The notes under the pieces: model-generated
What the model was told of the DNA's origin: nothing
Database searches by the model: none
What the model saw: the letters and a program-made list of their open reading frames with translations, nothing else
NCBI GenBank assembly: GCA_964362385.1
Contig: CAYIEH010000012.1
Span: forward strand, 1 to 17,302
Direction of reading: 5' to 3'
DNA length: 17,302 nucleotides
Origin: CAYIEH01 sp964362385
GTDB lineage: Bacteria > Patescibacteriota > Minisyncoccia > UBA6257 > UBA9933
In this document: positions 1-7,200 of the stretch, piece by piece
Numbering within the stretch: position 1 is the stretch's first letter
Layout: the number at the start of each line of letters is the position of its first letter
Made by a program: the position numbers and the translations under genes

Positions 1-1078
1 TAAGAGGATAAATTAAAAATGGCGTAAGAAGCAAAACTTGAAAAGAAAGTACGGCTGGTAAGTATTCTTTTCCGTAAATAAATTTTATTATGGATGTTGC
101 CAGAATAACTCCGCCTACGAATATCGGGGTGGCAACGCCATAAACCATAGCCATCGTTTTTTCCATCAAGAACTTTTCTTTTTCCTTTTCTTTCCGGCTA
201 ACGAATCGGTTTAGGATCGGAAACATACTGGTGGCTAATATCGCGGGCAAAGTGTAGAGAATTTGAAGTATTCTCTGGCCGGCGGAATAATACCCGATTT
301 CTTCGGGTGTTCGCCACCAACCAATCATAATAATGTCTGTGTTTAACATAAATACGCCTAACAAAGCCGTAAAAACTATCGGAAAAGCGGCGGTGAGAAT
401 CGGTTTAACCAGTTCTTTTTTGAAATGGCTGAATATTTTTAAAAATTTTTCCTTTAAAATAAATAAGCCGGCGACAAAACCGATGGCCACGCTGAAAGCG
501 TAGGAAAGTGTCAATGATTTAGCAGTGGCTGAGACGGCGATGGCGGCAAAACCAAAAACCGTAATGGCGACATTGGTTATTATCGTTAATAGCGCCTCAT
601 ACTCCATTTTTTCCGCGGCCCTGAAAGACGAAAGCGTAAAATCCCTTAGGCCGTCAAATATCGTTATTAAAGCCACAAGGGGAATTAAAATTTTGGCGGC
701 TTCAATTTTTGAAAAATGCGGAGCCGCGAATATAATTAAAACCGCAGTTAAAGTTAAAACCGCCATTTTCAGCCAGAAAGCGGTTGAAAAAAAATACTGC
801 TGTTTTTCCGGCTCTCGAACCAATTCTCTGGTCAGTATTTGGTTGATGCCTAAATCCGCAAAAACCGTGAAAAATCCCGCTAAACTTAAAGCGTAGGAAA
901 AAACTCCATACTCGGCCGCTCCCAGAACGCGGGCGGAATAAATAATGATTATTGCCCGAATCAGCCGGCTGCCGACTTGGCTGATGCTCAGCCAGAAGAT
1001 ATTTTTGGTTATCGTTTGTCTAGTGCTTCTGTTTTGGAAAAGCAGTTCTTTAAGCCTTTTTACCCCGTTAGAAATCAT
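1..1078 (-). CDS. polysaccharide flippase (Wzx/MATE-like), 3' end beyond window
   Basis: Read on the minus strand from ATG 1078-1076, this frame stays open to the window edge (359 codons), so the C-terminal part is missing; family members are usually 420-500 residues. It starts MISNGVKRLKELLFQ and continues with hydrophobic segments and the family-like stretch SARVLGAAEYGVFSYALSLA near residues 55-75. Proteins of this MATE/MOP-superfamily group move lipid-linked oligosaccharides from the inner to the outer face of the cytoplasmic membrane. It lies downstream of, and in the same direction as, the sugar transferase at 1167-2495, which fits one surface-glycan operon. No Shine-Dalgarno is visible before the start. 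The start codon lies at the edge of one arm of an inverted repeat (1063-1076). Family assignment is fairly secure; the substrate is unknown. Confidence 0.85.
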   Translation of the reverse strand, partial: MISNGVKRLKELLFQNRSTRQTITKNIFWLSISQVGSRLIRAIIIIYSARVLGAAEYGVFSYALSLAGFFTVFADLGINQILTRELVREPEKQQYFFSTAFWLKMAVLTLTAVLIIFAAPHFSKIEAAKILIPLVALITIFDGLRDFTLSSFRAAEKMEYEALLTIITNVAITVFGFAAIAVSATAKSLTLSYAFSVAIGFVAGLFILKEKFLKIFSHFKKELVKPILTAAFPIVFTALLGVFMLNTDIIMIGWWRTPEEIGYYSAGQRILQILYTLPAILATSMFPILNRFVSRKEKEKEKFLMEKTMAMVYGVATPIFVGGVILATSIIKFIYGKEYLPAVLSFQVLLLTPFLIYPL

Positions 1079-1175
1079 ATTTGTAAATTAAGAGTTAATT
1101 CAAACATACCAATGTTGCGTTTTTTTGGCTTTGCAGTGGGCGTACATACTATAATTTGTAAGATTTCTAACGGGG
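1063..1175. repeat. inverted-repeat-bounded spacer between sugar transferase and flippase
   Basis: A 14-bp inverted repeat, CCCCGTTAGAAATC at 1063-1076 and GATTTCTAACGGGG at 1162-1175, bounds the whole spacer. On the transcribed (minus) strand the first arm supplies the last sense codons and the TAG stop of the sugar transferase (Pro-Arg-stop), and the second arm covers the first codons of the flippase (Ile-Ser-Asn-Gly). A small inner hairpin, AACAT/ATGTT with loop TGGT in minus-strand sense, lies between. The spacer could form a long stem in the mRNA or be a short inserted palindromic element. Which of these applies cannot be decided from one copy. Confidence 0.7.
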
Positions 1176-2495
1176 TTTATCATTTGACACAAATAGATAT
1201 TTAATAGTCTTTAATAAAATGAAAAAATCAAGAGTCAACGAACGGTTTTTAATGTAGTAAATGTCGTATTTTAATTTTTCTTTCGCTTCTTCCACTGAAG
1301 CGCTGGGTTTGTAATTGAGTTGGGCCCAACCGGTTAAACCCGGTTTAATTATGTGGCGCATTTCGTAGTAAGGCAATTGTTTGTAAAGATTCACTAATTC
1401 TTTCCTTTCCGCCCTCGGCCCGATAAACGATATATCGCCTCTAAATATATTGTAAAGTTGCGGGAGTTCGTCGAGATGAGCGCGCCTGATGATTTTTCCG
1501 ATAAAAGTTACGCGGCCGTCATTTTCAACAGTCCAAAGAGCCCAGGGACCTGATTTGTCGGCGCGCATGCTTCTGAATTTATAGAGGAAGAAGGGTTTGT
1601 CGTTAACGCCTGTTCTTTCCTGTTTGTAGATAACAGGTCCTTTTGAAGTTATTTTTATTAAAATTCCGATAATCGCCATTAAAGGCAGAAGAACAATAAG
1701 AAGCAAAAACGACAATAAAATATCAAGAATTCTTTTGTAGGTTTCGTATAAAGGCCTTCGTGATCTGATTTTTTCTATAAACCAACTTTCCTCCAGCTCT
1801 TCAAGCGGGATTTTCTGGAAAATCATTTCATAAAAAGTTATAAAATCAATAATTGTTATTTGCGAGGAAATTAATTGGTAAATAGTTTTTACGATTTCAG
1901 GATTTTTTTTAAGATGCGGCTGGATGACAATCGTGTTGATGTTGTCGGCTTTGATAATTTGATTGACGTCTTTAATGTCGGAAATTTCTTTGATTTGCCT
2001 GATAACGTCGTATCCTATCTGGGGATGGTCTTTTAAGTGTCTTGTTGTGTTGTCAATCATTGGAGAATCTCCGATAATCAAAATCCGGTTGCGCCATCCG
2101 CCCGATATGTAGGCTTTCCTTAAAATAAATCTCCAGCCGAAATCTAAAATGCCGAAAATTGACGCGAAAATAAACAAATTGGTTTTAGGAGTCAGTTTAA
2201 AAAACGAAGTGAATAAATAAAACAGAGTGATGGAAATGACAGCGGCCAAAAAGATGCTGAATAAAAATCTTTGGATTATTGAAATGGTGATATTCAAGGA
2301 CCTGCTGTCGTAAAGTTCATTAAGATAAAAAATCAAAATCCAGAAAATAAAAATCAAAGAGAACGGCTTTATGTGGTCGTTAAAGACTACAGAGAATTGA
2401 TCCGCCTTGTATCTAAGAAGCAGGGTGATTGCAAGCGAGCCGTAAAGCATCAGGACATCGCCCAGCAAGATTATGAATTTTTTGGTGTTAGACAT
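1167..2495 (-). CDS. polyprenyl-phosphate sugar-1-phosphate transferase
   Basis: This 442-residue membrane enzyme has the full PHPT layout: an N-terminal group of hydrophobic helices (about residues 5-125), a central Rossmann-like/CoA-binding-like domain (about 135-225), and a C-terminal bacterial sugar transferase domain (about 250-440). The catalytic domain shows KR at 254-255, a membrane segment at 261-281, QERTG at 292-296, KFRSM at 306-310, the catalytic Asp-Glu pair in DELPQ (342-346), IGPRAE at 358-363 and GLTGWAQ at 386-392. The family transfers a sugar phosphate from a nucleotide sugar to undecaprenyl phosphate, the first step of repeat-unit assembly. The flippase follows directly. 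The start ATG has no Shine-Dalgarno; a promoter lies at 2525-2553. The sugar used cannot be read from the sequence. Confidence 0.93.
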   Translation of the reverse strand: MSNTKKFIILLGDVLMLYGSLAITLLLRYKADQFSVVFNDHIKPFSLIFIFWILIFYLNELYDSRSLNITISIIQRFLFSIFLAAVISITLFYLFTSFFKLTPKTNLFIFASIFGILDFGWRFILRKAYISGGWRNRILIIGDSPMIDNTTRHLKDHPQIGYDVIRQIKEISDIKDVNQIIKADNINTIVIQPHLKKNPEIVKTIYQLISSQITIIDFITFYEMIFQKIPLEELEESWFIEKIRSRRPLYETYKRILDILLSFLLLIVLLPLMAIIGILIKITSKGPVIYKQERTGVNDKPFFLYKFRSMRADKSGPWALWTVENDGRVTFIGKIIRRAHLDELPQLYNIFRGDISFIGPRAERKELVNLYKQLPYYEMRHIIKPGLTGWAQLNYKPSASVEEAKEKLKYDIYYIKNRSLTLDFFILLKTIKYLFVSNDKPR

Positions 2496-2524
2496 TTGTA
2501 TGGTAAATTAAGCCGCAATATAAA

Positions 2525-2553
2525 TTTATATCATAAAAAAGAGGACTAGTTAA
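2525..2553 (-). promoter_or_regulatory. probable promoter of the sugar transferase
   Basis: On the minus strand TTAACT (2553-2548) and TATAAA (2530-2525) are separated by 17 bp. The start codon of the sugar transferase is about 30 bases downstream. The promoter faces away from the Cas2-like gene, and the palindrome at 2590-2631 lies between the two divergent units, so one bound protein could affect both. Confidence 0.5.
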
Positions 2554-2589
2554 GACTTGCCGGAATTTTACCGACAGGACACTTTTTGC

Positions 2590-2631
2590 GTTCTTACAAT
2601 ATTTGGACGATCGTCCAAATATTGTAAGAAC
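2590..2631. repeat. perfect 42-bp palindrome, copy 1
   Basis: The left arm is TTCTTACAATATTTGGACGA (2591-2610) and the right arm (2611-2630) is its exact reverse complement with no spacer; one further G:C pair extends it to 2590-2631. The central part is GGACGATCGTCC. An identical 40-bp copy stands at 3449-3488 on the other side of the Cas2-like gene. This copy sits in the divergent intergenic region, and its right arm contains the likely -35 box of the Cas2-like gene. Confidence 0.97.
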
Positions 2632-2650
2632 CATAATTTTAAGGTAAAAT
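2622..2650 (+). promoter_or_regulatory. probable promoter of the Cas2-like gene, overlapping the palindrome
   Basis: TTGTAA (2622-2627) and TAAAAT (2645-2650) are 17 bp apart. The -35 element lies inside the right arm of the palindrome, and only nine bases separate the -10 box from the ATG at 2660, which points to a leaderless or near-leaderless transcript. A protein bound to the palindrome would block this promoter, so autoregulation is a natural reading (inference). Confidence 0.5.
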
Positions 2651-2659
2651 AAATTAAAA

Positions 2660-3265
2660 ATGTTCACAGAAGATATCTTGGAAATTCTTAATAATCTAGG
2701 GTCGGCAACCACCGATGTTATTTTTAATGATTATCATTCTTCTTATCGGAATATCCATAGGCGTCTTAGTCATAACGCAACATGGAAATCATCGGAAGAA
2801 ATTAATAATTTTAAAAGGAAAAAGCAATATGAATATGAAAAAGAAGAAATCACGGAAAAACAAAGATTTTCCAATTTAATTTCTTATTTAAAACGACAGG
2901 GCCTAGTTGAAAGAAGTATTAAAGAAAATAATAAATTTTGGGCGCTAACTTCTCTTGGTTTGGCGAAATTCAAGAAGATAAAAGCCAAAAATAAAAATAA
3001 TAAGCGTCCTCTTAAATGCCCCGGAGCAATAGAAAAAGATGATTTAAAGGTGGTGGTTTTTGATATTCCGGAAGACGAGAAATATAAAAGGAAATGGTTG
3101 CGCGAAAGTCTTAAAAATTTAAATTTCATAATGCTTCAAAAAAGTGTCTGGATTGGCAAAAGCAAGTTGCCCGAAGAATTTATTTTGGGATTGCGAGAAT
3201 TTAAACTTACGCCATACGTCCATATTTTCCTTGTAAAGGATAAGGGAACAATGGGTTTTATGTAA
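2660..3265 (+). CDS. winged-helix / Cas2-fold protein (PaaX-like)
   Basis: The 201-residue protein has an N-terminal part compatible with a winged helix (about residues 1-115, including ISYLKRQGLVERSI and FWALTSLGLAKFKKI), a lysine-rich linker, and a C-terminal Cas2-like ferredoxin fold (about 128-195: VVVFDIPEDEKYKRKWLRES, then MLQKSVWIG). Asp135 after the first strand matches the position of the conserved Cas2 aspartate. This domain order is that of the PaaX repressor family, whose C-terminal domain resembles Cas2; automatic annotation might call it Cas2. No cas1, other cas gene or CRISPR array is in the window, so a CRISPR role is unlikely. It is bracketed by identical palindromes at 2590-2631 and 3449-3488. 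DNA binding to that palindrome is inference. No Shine-Dalgarno is present. Confidence 0.8.
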   Translation: MFTEDILEILNNLGSATTDVIFNDYHSSYRNIHRRLSHNATWKSSEEINNFKRKKQYEYEKEEITEKQRFSNLISYLKRQGLVERSIKENNKFWALTSLGLAKFKKIKAKNKNNKRPLKCPGAIEKDDLKVVVFDIPEDEKYKRKWLRESLKNLNFIMLQKSVWIGKSKLPEEFILGLREFKLTPYVHIFLVKDKGTMGFM

Positions 3266-3448
3266 AAATTAGGCATAAAATAAATCCGTTGAATTCGGCA
3301 ATGGTTCGATAAGCTTACCATTGCCGAATTTTTTGCCAAACATTGCCGAATTATCTTGTGAAGAGCTTGCCGAACTACTTGTGGTGAGCTTTGTCGAACC
3401 ATTGCCGAATTATTTCTCGGTACATTGCCGGATTGCCACATTGCCGGA
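3266..3448. repeat. TTGCCGAA-type repeat field behind the Cas2-like gene
   Basis: This non-coding stretch carries many copies of one word in both orientations: ATTGCCGAA at 3320, 3342 and 3401, CTTGCCGAA at 3366, and ATTGCCGGA at 3424 and 3440. AATTCGGCAATGGT (3292-3305) pairs with ACCATTGCCGAATT (3317-3330) in a 14-bp stem with an 11-base loop. Around 3372-3400 the reverse strand reads like the widespread intergenic word GGTTCGACAAAGCTCACC. The field runs directly into palindrome copy 2. A related CTTGCCGGAA occurs at about 2556, just before copy 1. Confidence 0.85.
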
Positions 3449-3488
3449 TTCTTACAATATTTGGACGATCGTCCAAATATTGTAAGAA
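3449..3488. repeat. perfect 40-bp palindrome, copy 2
   Basis: This copy is base-for-base identical to 2591-2630, with the centre between 3468 and 3469. The flanks differ from copy 1 on both sides, so the shared unit is the palindrome itself. The stretch from copy 1 to copy 2 spans about 900 bp and contains exactly one gene. Confidence 0.97.
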
Positions 3489-3517
3489 GAAAAAATATGG
3501 GAAGGGCAAATTTTAAG

Positions 3518-3555
3518 TTATCCACATCTTTATTAAATTAATAAAGTGATAGAAT
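3518..3555 (+). promoter_or_regulatory. candidate control region upstream of 3626
   Basis: Three signals overlap: a perfect DnaA-box word TTATCCACA (3518-3526), a 19-bp palindrome CTTTATTAA-A-TTAATAAAG (3528-3546), and a possible -10 box TAGAAT (3550-3555). No good -35 box is at the right distance. The palindrome could be an operator for the operon starting at 3626, or the downstream hairpin of the upstream unit without a U-tract. From 3556 to 3625 only AT-rich sequence is seen. Confidence 0.35.
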
Positions 3556-3625
3556 TTATGCAAGCTTAGTGAGGGGGCTGGAATTTTTTATTTTTAAAAT
3601 ATTAATAAATATAAAATTATAAAAC

Positions 3626-4255
3626 ATGGATACGCCAAATTTTCAATTTCCGCAAATTCCTTCGCCTCAAACTCCCCGAACGCCCGAAGAGATTAAAAAA
3701 CCAAAAAAGACTTATTGGAAATTTATTTTCGGTTTTTTGGGAATAATTTTGGCGGTTTTTGTCGGTTACCCAGTAACAAAAACAATTTATGATTCTTATT
3801 GGGCTGATAAGGCCATTAAAGATTATTGGAAATGGGAACAAGAGTATAAAGAGGCACTAAAAAACGACACATACGGCGGCAAGACTCCGCAGGAAACTTA
3901 TGAAAAATTTGTTGAAACCTTGAAAAAAGGCGAAATTTTGGATGCTGCGAAATATTATTTAAGAGATGAGGACAGAATTACCGCTTATAAAAAATTTGAG
4001 AAAATGCAAAACGAAGGAATTCTCCCGGATTGGGTTAATAAGTTGCCAAAATGGTCAGAGATGAAAGAGGTGGAATATTGGAGCAGCACAGGGAAGAAGT
4101 TTGTGTATGAGTATATACAGGCCAAAGATGAGGTTGTAAAAATTCGAGATGGCGATAGTTTTATAGAACATAAATATCCAGCTGGAAAATATCAAGCAGA
4201 TATAATTTTTGAAATTAATCAATCAGCCAATATCTGGAAAATCTACGAACTATGA
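3626..4255 (+). CDS. membrane-anchored protein of unknown function
   Basis: I do not recognise a named family. The 209-residue product has a proline-rich cytoplasmic head (about 1-28), one membrane segment (about 32-50) and an outward domain of about 150 residues rich in Lys, Glu, Tyr and Trp. Within it the run TPQETYEKFVETLKKGEILD resembles the opening helix of small NTF2/DUF4878-like domains found under similar anchors; this is a weak likeness. The stop overlaps the next start in an ATGA (4252-4255), so translation of the large secreted protein is probably coupled to this gene and the two products may act together at the cell surface. No Shine-Dalgarno precedes the ATG. Confidence 0.75.
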   Translation: MDTPNFQFPQIPSPQTPRTPEEIKKPKKTYWKFIFGFLGIILAVFVGYPVTKTIYDSYWADKAIKDYWKWEQEYKEALKNDTYGGKTPQETYEKFVETLKKGEILDAAKYYLRDEDRITAYKKFEKMQNEGILPDWVNKLPKWSEMKEVEYWSSTGKKFVYEYIQAKDEVVKIRDGDSFIEHKYPAGKYQADIIFEINQSANIWKIYEL

Positions 4256-7200
4256 TTAAAAACAAAAATTCAGTTGTTTTATTTTTAAGCGCGTTTTTAT
4301 TTATTTTGTCTTTTTCTTTTAGTTTCGCTTATGAGCCGATTCCCACTCACCGCGATTTAACTCAAAAAATCGTTGAAATTTATAACAGATATTATAGTCC
4401 GAAAATTTCCCAAGAACAGATTCAGTGGATGCTTGACGGATCTGTAAAAGAAGATACTCCGCCAAGATGGATTAACCATTTTTACGATCCGATTTACAAA
4501 GTCGGCTGGACAGGAGAAAAAGAAGGCGATGTGTCCCAGGATACCGTAAAAAAACTTTCTAAAATAGTTTTATCAACAAAAGAAGCGGTTTCTTCCATAA
4601 ACTGGCTTCACAATACTAAGCTTCAGGACAAATACGGGTTTTACAAAGGAAACCAAACTTACGAAAAAGCTTTAAGAGCTTATGCGTACGCGACAGATTT
4701 AGAAAAGGGGCTTATTTCCGAAAGCCCGTATTCAGATACTATTGGAGATTCATATATAGCGTTAGGCCATATTCTTCATCTTTTGGAAGATTTGGGAGTG
4801 CCGGCGCATACTCGAAACGACACTCACGCTGATGTAAAAGGTTCCAATGATTTCGGCGATCCGTATGAAAATTGGGCTGCTGTGCCGGGAAACGATGACT
4901 TGAGCGGTTTAAATAATTTAAACCCTCAAAAAGAAAAGTTTTCTTGTTTAACAATAGATGATTGTTTTATAAATTTGGCAAAATATACGAATGAAAATTT
5001 TTATAGCAAAGATACCATTGATGATGGAAAATATAATTATTTAAAATCTGATGAACAAAAAGAAATTGAATCAGGGAATTTATTATTTATTAGAAAAGAT
5101 AAATTTGGGGATGTCTACTCTTTTAAAATTTTTAATAAAAAGGAAAATTTACCTACCATAGATAATTCCTTAATTCATAAATCTTATTACCAGCTTCTTT
5201 CAAAACAAATAGTTTTATCCGGAGTGGAAATCATTAAAAATTTTTATCAAGACGCGCAAAAAGAAGCTGAAAATGTCCAATATCCTTCTCGTGTGGTGAG
5301 CTTTAGGGAGTGTAATATTCCGATCATTTGCAAAAATCCGATAGTTTCTCCTTATGGCGAATTTATCCGCTTCAAAGATTTAGCCGTCAGTTTTTTAAAT
5401 AACACAGTCGGGAGTGCCGGTAATTTATTTACAAAAGCCGGTTTAACCATTGCCGATACCTTGTCTTCGGCAAAAAATTTAATCAAAGATGTTTTTAATT
5501 ACGATTCCGGATTAAAACAAGTTGGCCAGATAAATTTGGACAATCCGGAAGATCAAAGTCAGCTTAGTCAAAAAGAAGCTGAAACCGGAAAAATCCAAAG
5601 CAATAAAAAATCTTCAGACCAGAACATTCAATCATTAAAAAAAGAAATAACCTTGCTAAAAAATCCGGATAAGCCAAAAAATAAACAGCAGACAGAAAAA
5701 GAAAAAGTTCAGGAAACTCCGAAAATTGATTCTGACAAAATATCCGCGGACCCCAAAAACCAAAATTTAGATAATCCGCAGTCAAAACCGCAAGCAAGCA
5801 AACCTTTTAGTTTTTGTTCATTTGGCGTTTCACAAGCGCCGTCCCATAACAGCGTCATTATCAATGAAGTTGCCTGGATGGGTTCAACAAAGAGTTCGGC
5901 TGACGAATGGATTGAATTAAAAAATATTTCCAACCAGGAAATTGATTTGGCCGGATGGCAAATCATCAACAAAAACAGCGGCATCAAAATAAATCTTAGT
6001 CTTATTAATAAGACTAAGATAGGGGCGGGCAAATTCATTCTTTTGGAGCGGACCGACGACAATTCCGTTCCTAATGTTACGGCTGATTTGATTTATACCG
6101 GCGGCCTTTCAAACACCAACGAAGGAATAAAATTATTTGACGACGGGTGTAATTTAATAGATGAAGCGTTTGCTGGCCCGAATTGGCCGGCAGGCGACAA
6201 TGAATCTAAAAAAACAATGGAACGTGGTTCGACTTCGCTCACCACAGGCAATAGTTTTAATTGGCATACTTCAAGCGTTCTCGGCGGAACGCCGAAACAA
6301 AATAACTCACAACCAACAGCCAACAATTTACAACCTTCTGGCGGAGGAGGCGGCGGAGTTAATACAAATAATAACTCGCAACAAACGACTAACAGTTCGC
6401 AACAACTGACAAAAATTCTAATTTCCGAAGAAAAAACAAACCCAACAGCGGAGAGATTTATTGAGCTCTATAATCCCGGAAATACCGAAGTCAGTTTAAC
6501 CGATTGGTATCTCCAACGGAAAACCCAAGCAGGGAACGAATTCACTTCATTAGTTTCGAAAACTTATTTTGAAGGAAAAATAATTCCGGCAAACGGTTAT
6601 TTTTTGATTTCCCGTTCCGCCTCCGCCGATTCCGATATTGTTATTCCCGATCTTATTTTAACCGAATCAAACACTATTCAATTAAAAAATTCCAATCAAG
6701 AAGTGGTTGATAAGGTTGGATGGGGAAGCGTTTCTGATTTTGAAGGTTCTGGTCCGGCGCCAAGTCCTGCTAGCGGTCAAAGCAACCAGAGAAAACTAAC
6801 AACTAACGACCAACAACTAACAACTTTCATTGATACCGACAACAACGCGAACGATTTCGAAATTCAATCTTGTCCGAGCCCAAAAACGCAATCACTGACT
6901 TGTCAGCAAGCCGATCAAAGCCCGAGCGCTTTTTTTGTTTATGCGCCGCAGAATCCGGAAGTCGGACAGGAGATAATTTTCAACGCCGCTTCGTCAACTG
7001 ACCCTGACGGCAGTATTATTTTATACGAATGGGATTTTGGAGATAGCGTGACTTCAACGCTTTCAACCGCCATTACTACCCATATTTATTCTCAGGCGGG
7101 CGATTACCAAGTAAATTTAATTGTTTTTGACGACCAAAACACTTCTTCAACAGCGACTTCAACTATTGTTGTTTCTTTGCCAGCAGTGCCCGTCCAATCC

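Noticed and set aside
977..1204. Forward-strand open frame across the flippase start and spacer
   Set aside because: It is antisense to the flippase and crosses the inverted repeat; composition is not protein-like.
2660..3488. CRISPR-Cas locus suggested by the Cas2-like domain and nearby repeats
   Set aside because: There is no cas1 or effector gene, and the repeats are irregular in spacing and lack uniform spacers. The N-terminal winged helix points to the PaaX-like group.
3136..3525. Reverse-strand open frame over the TTGCCGAA repeats
   Set aside because: Its translation is a run of repeated motifs produced by the DNA repeats, and it overlaps the Cas2-like gene.
3518..3526. Replication origin suggested by a perfect DnaA-box word
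   Set aside because: Only one box is present, with no box cluster, no DNA-unwinding repeats and no dnaA or dnaN nearby.
6161..6409. Overlapping genes inside the giant secreted protein, both strands
   Set aside because: They are shadows of a well-supported long frame and show no recognisable domain or start signal.
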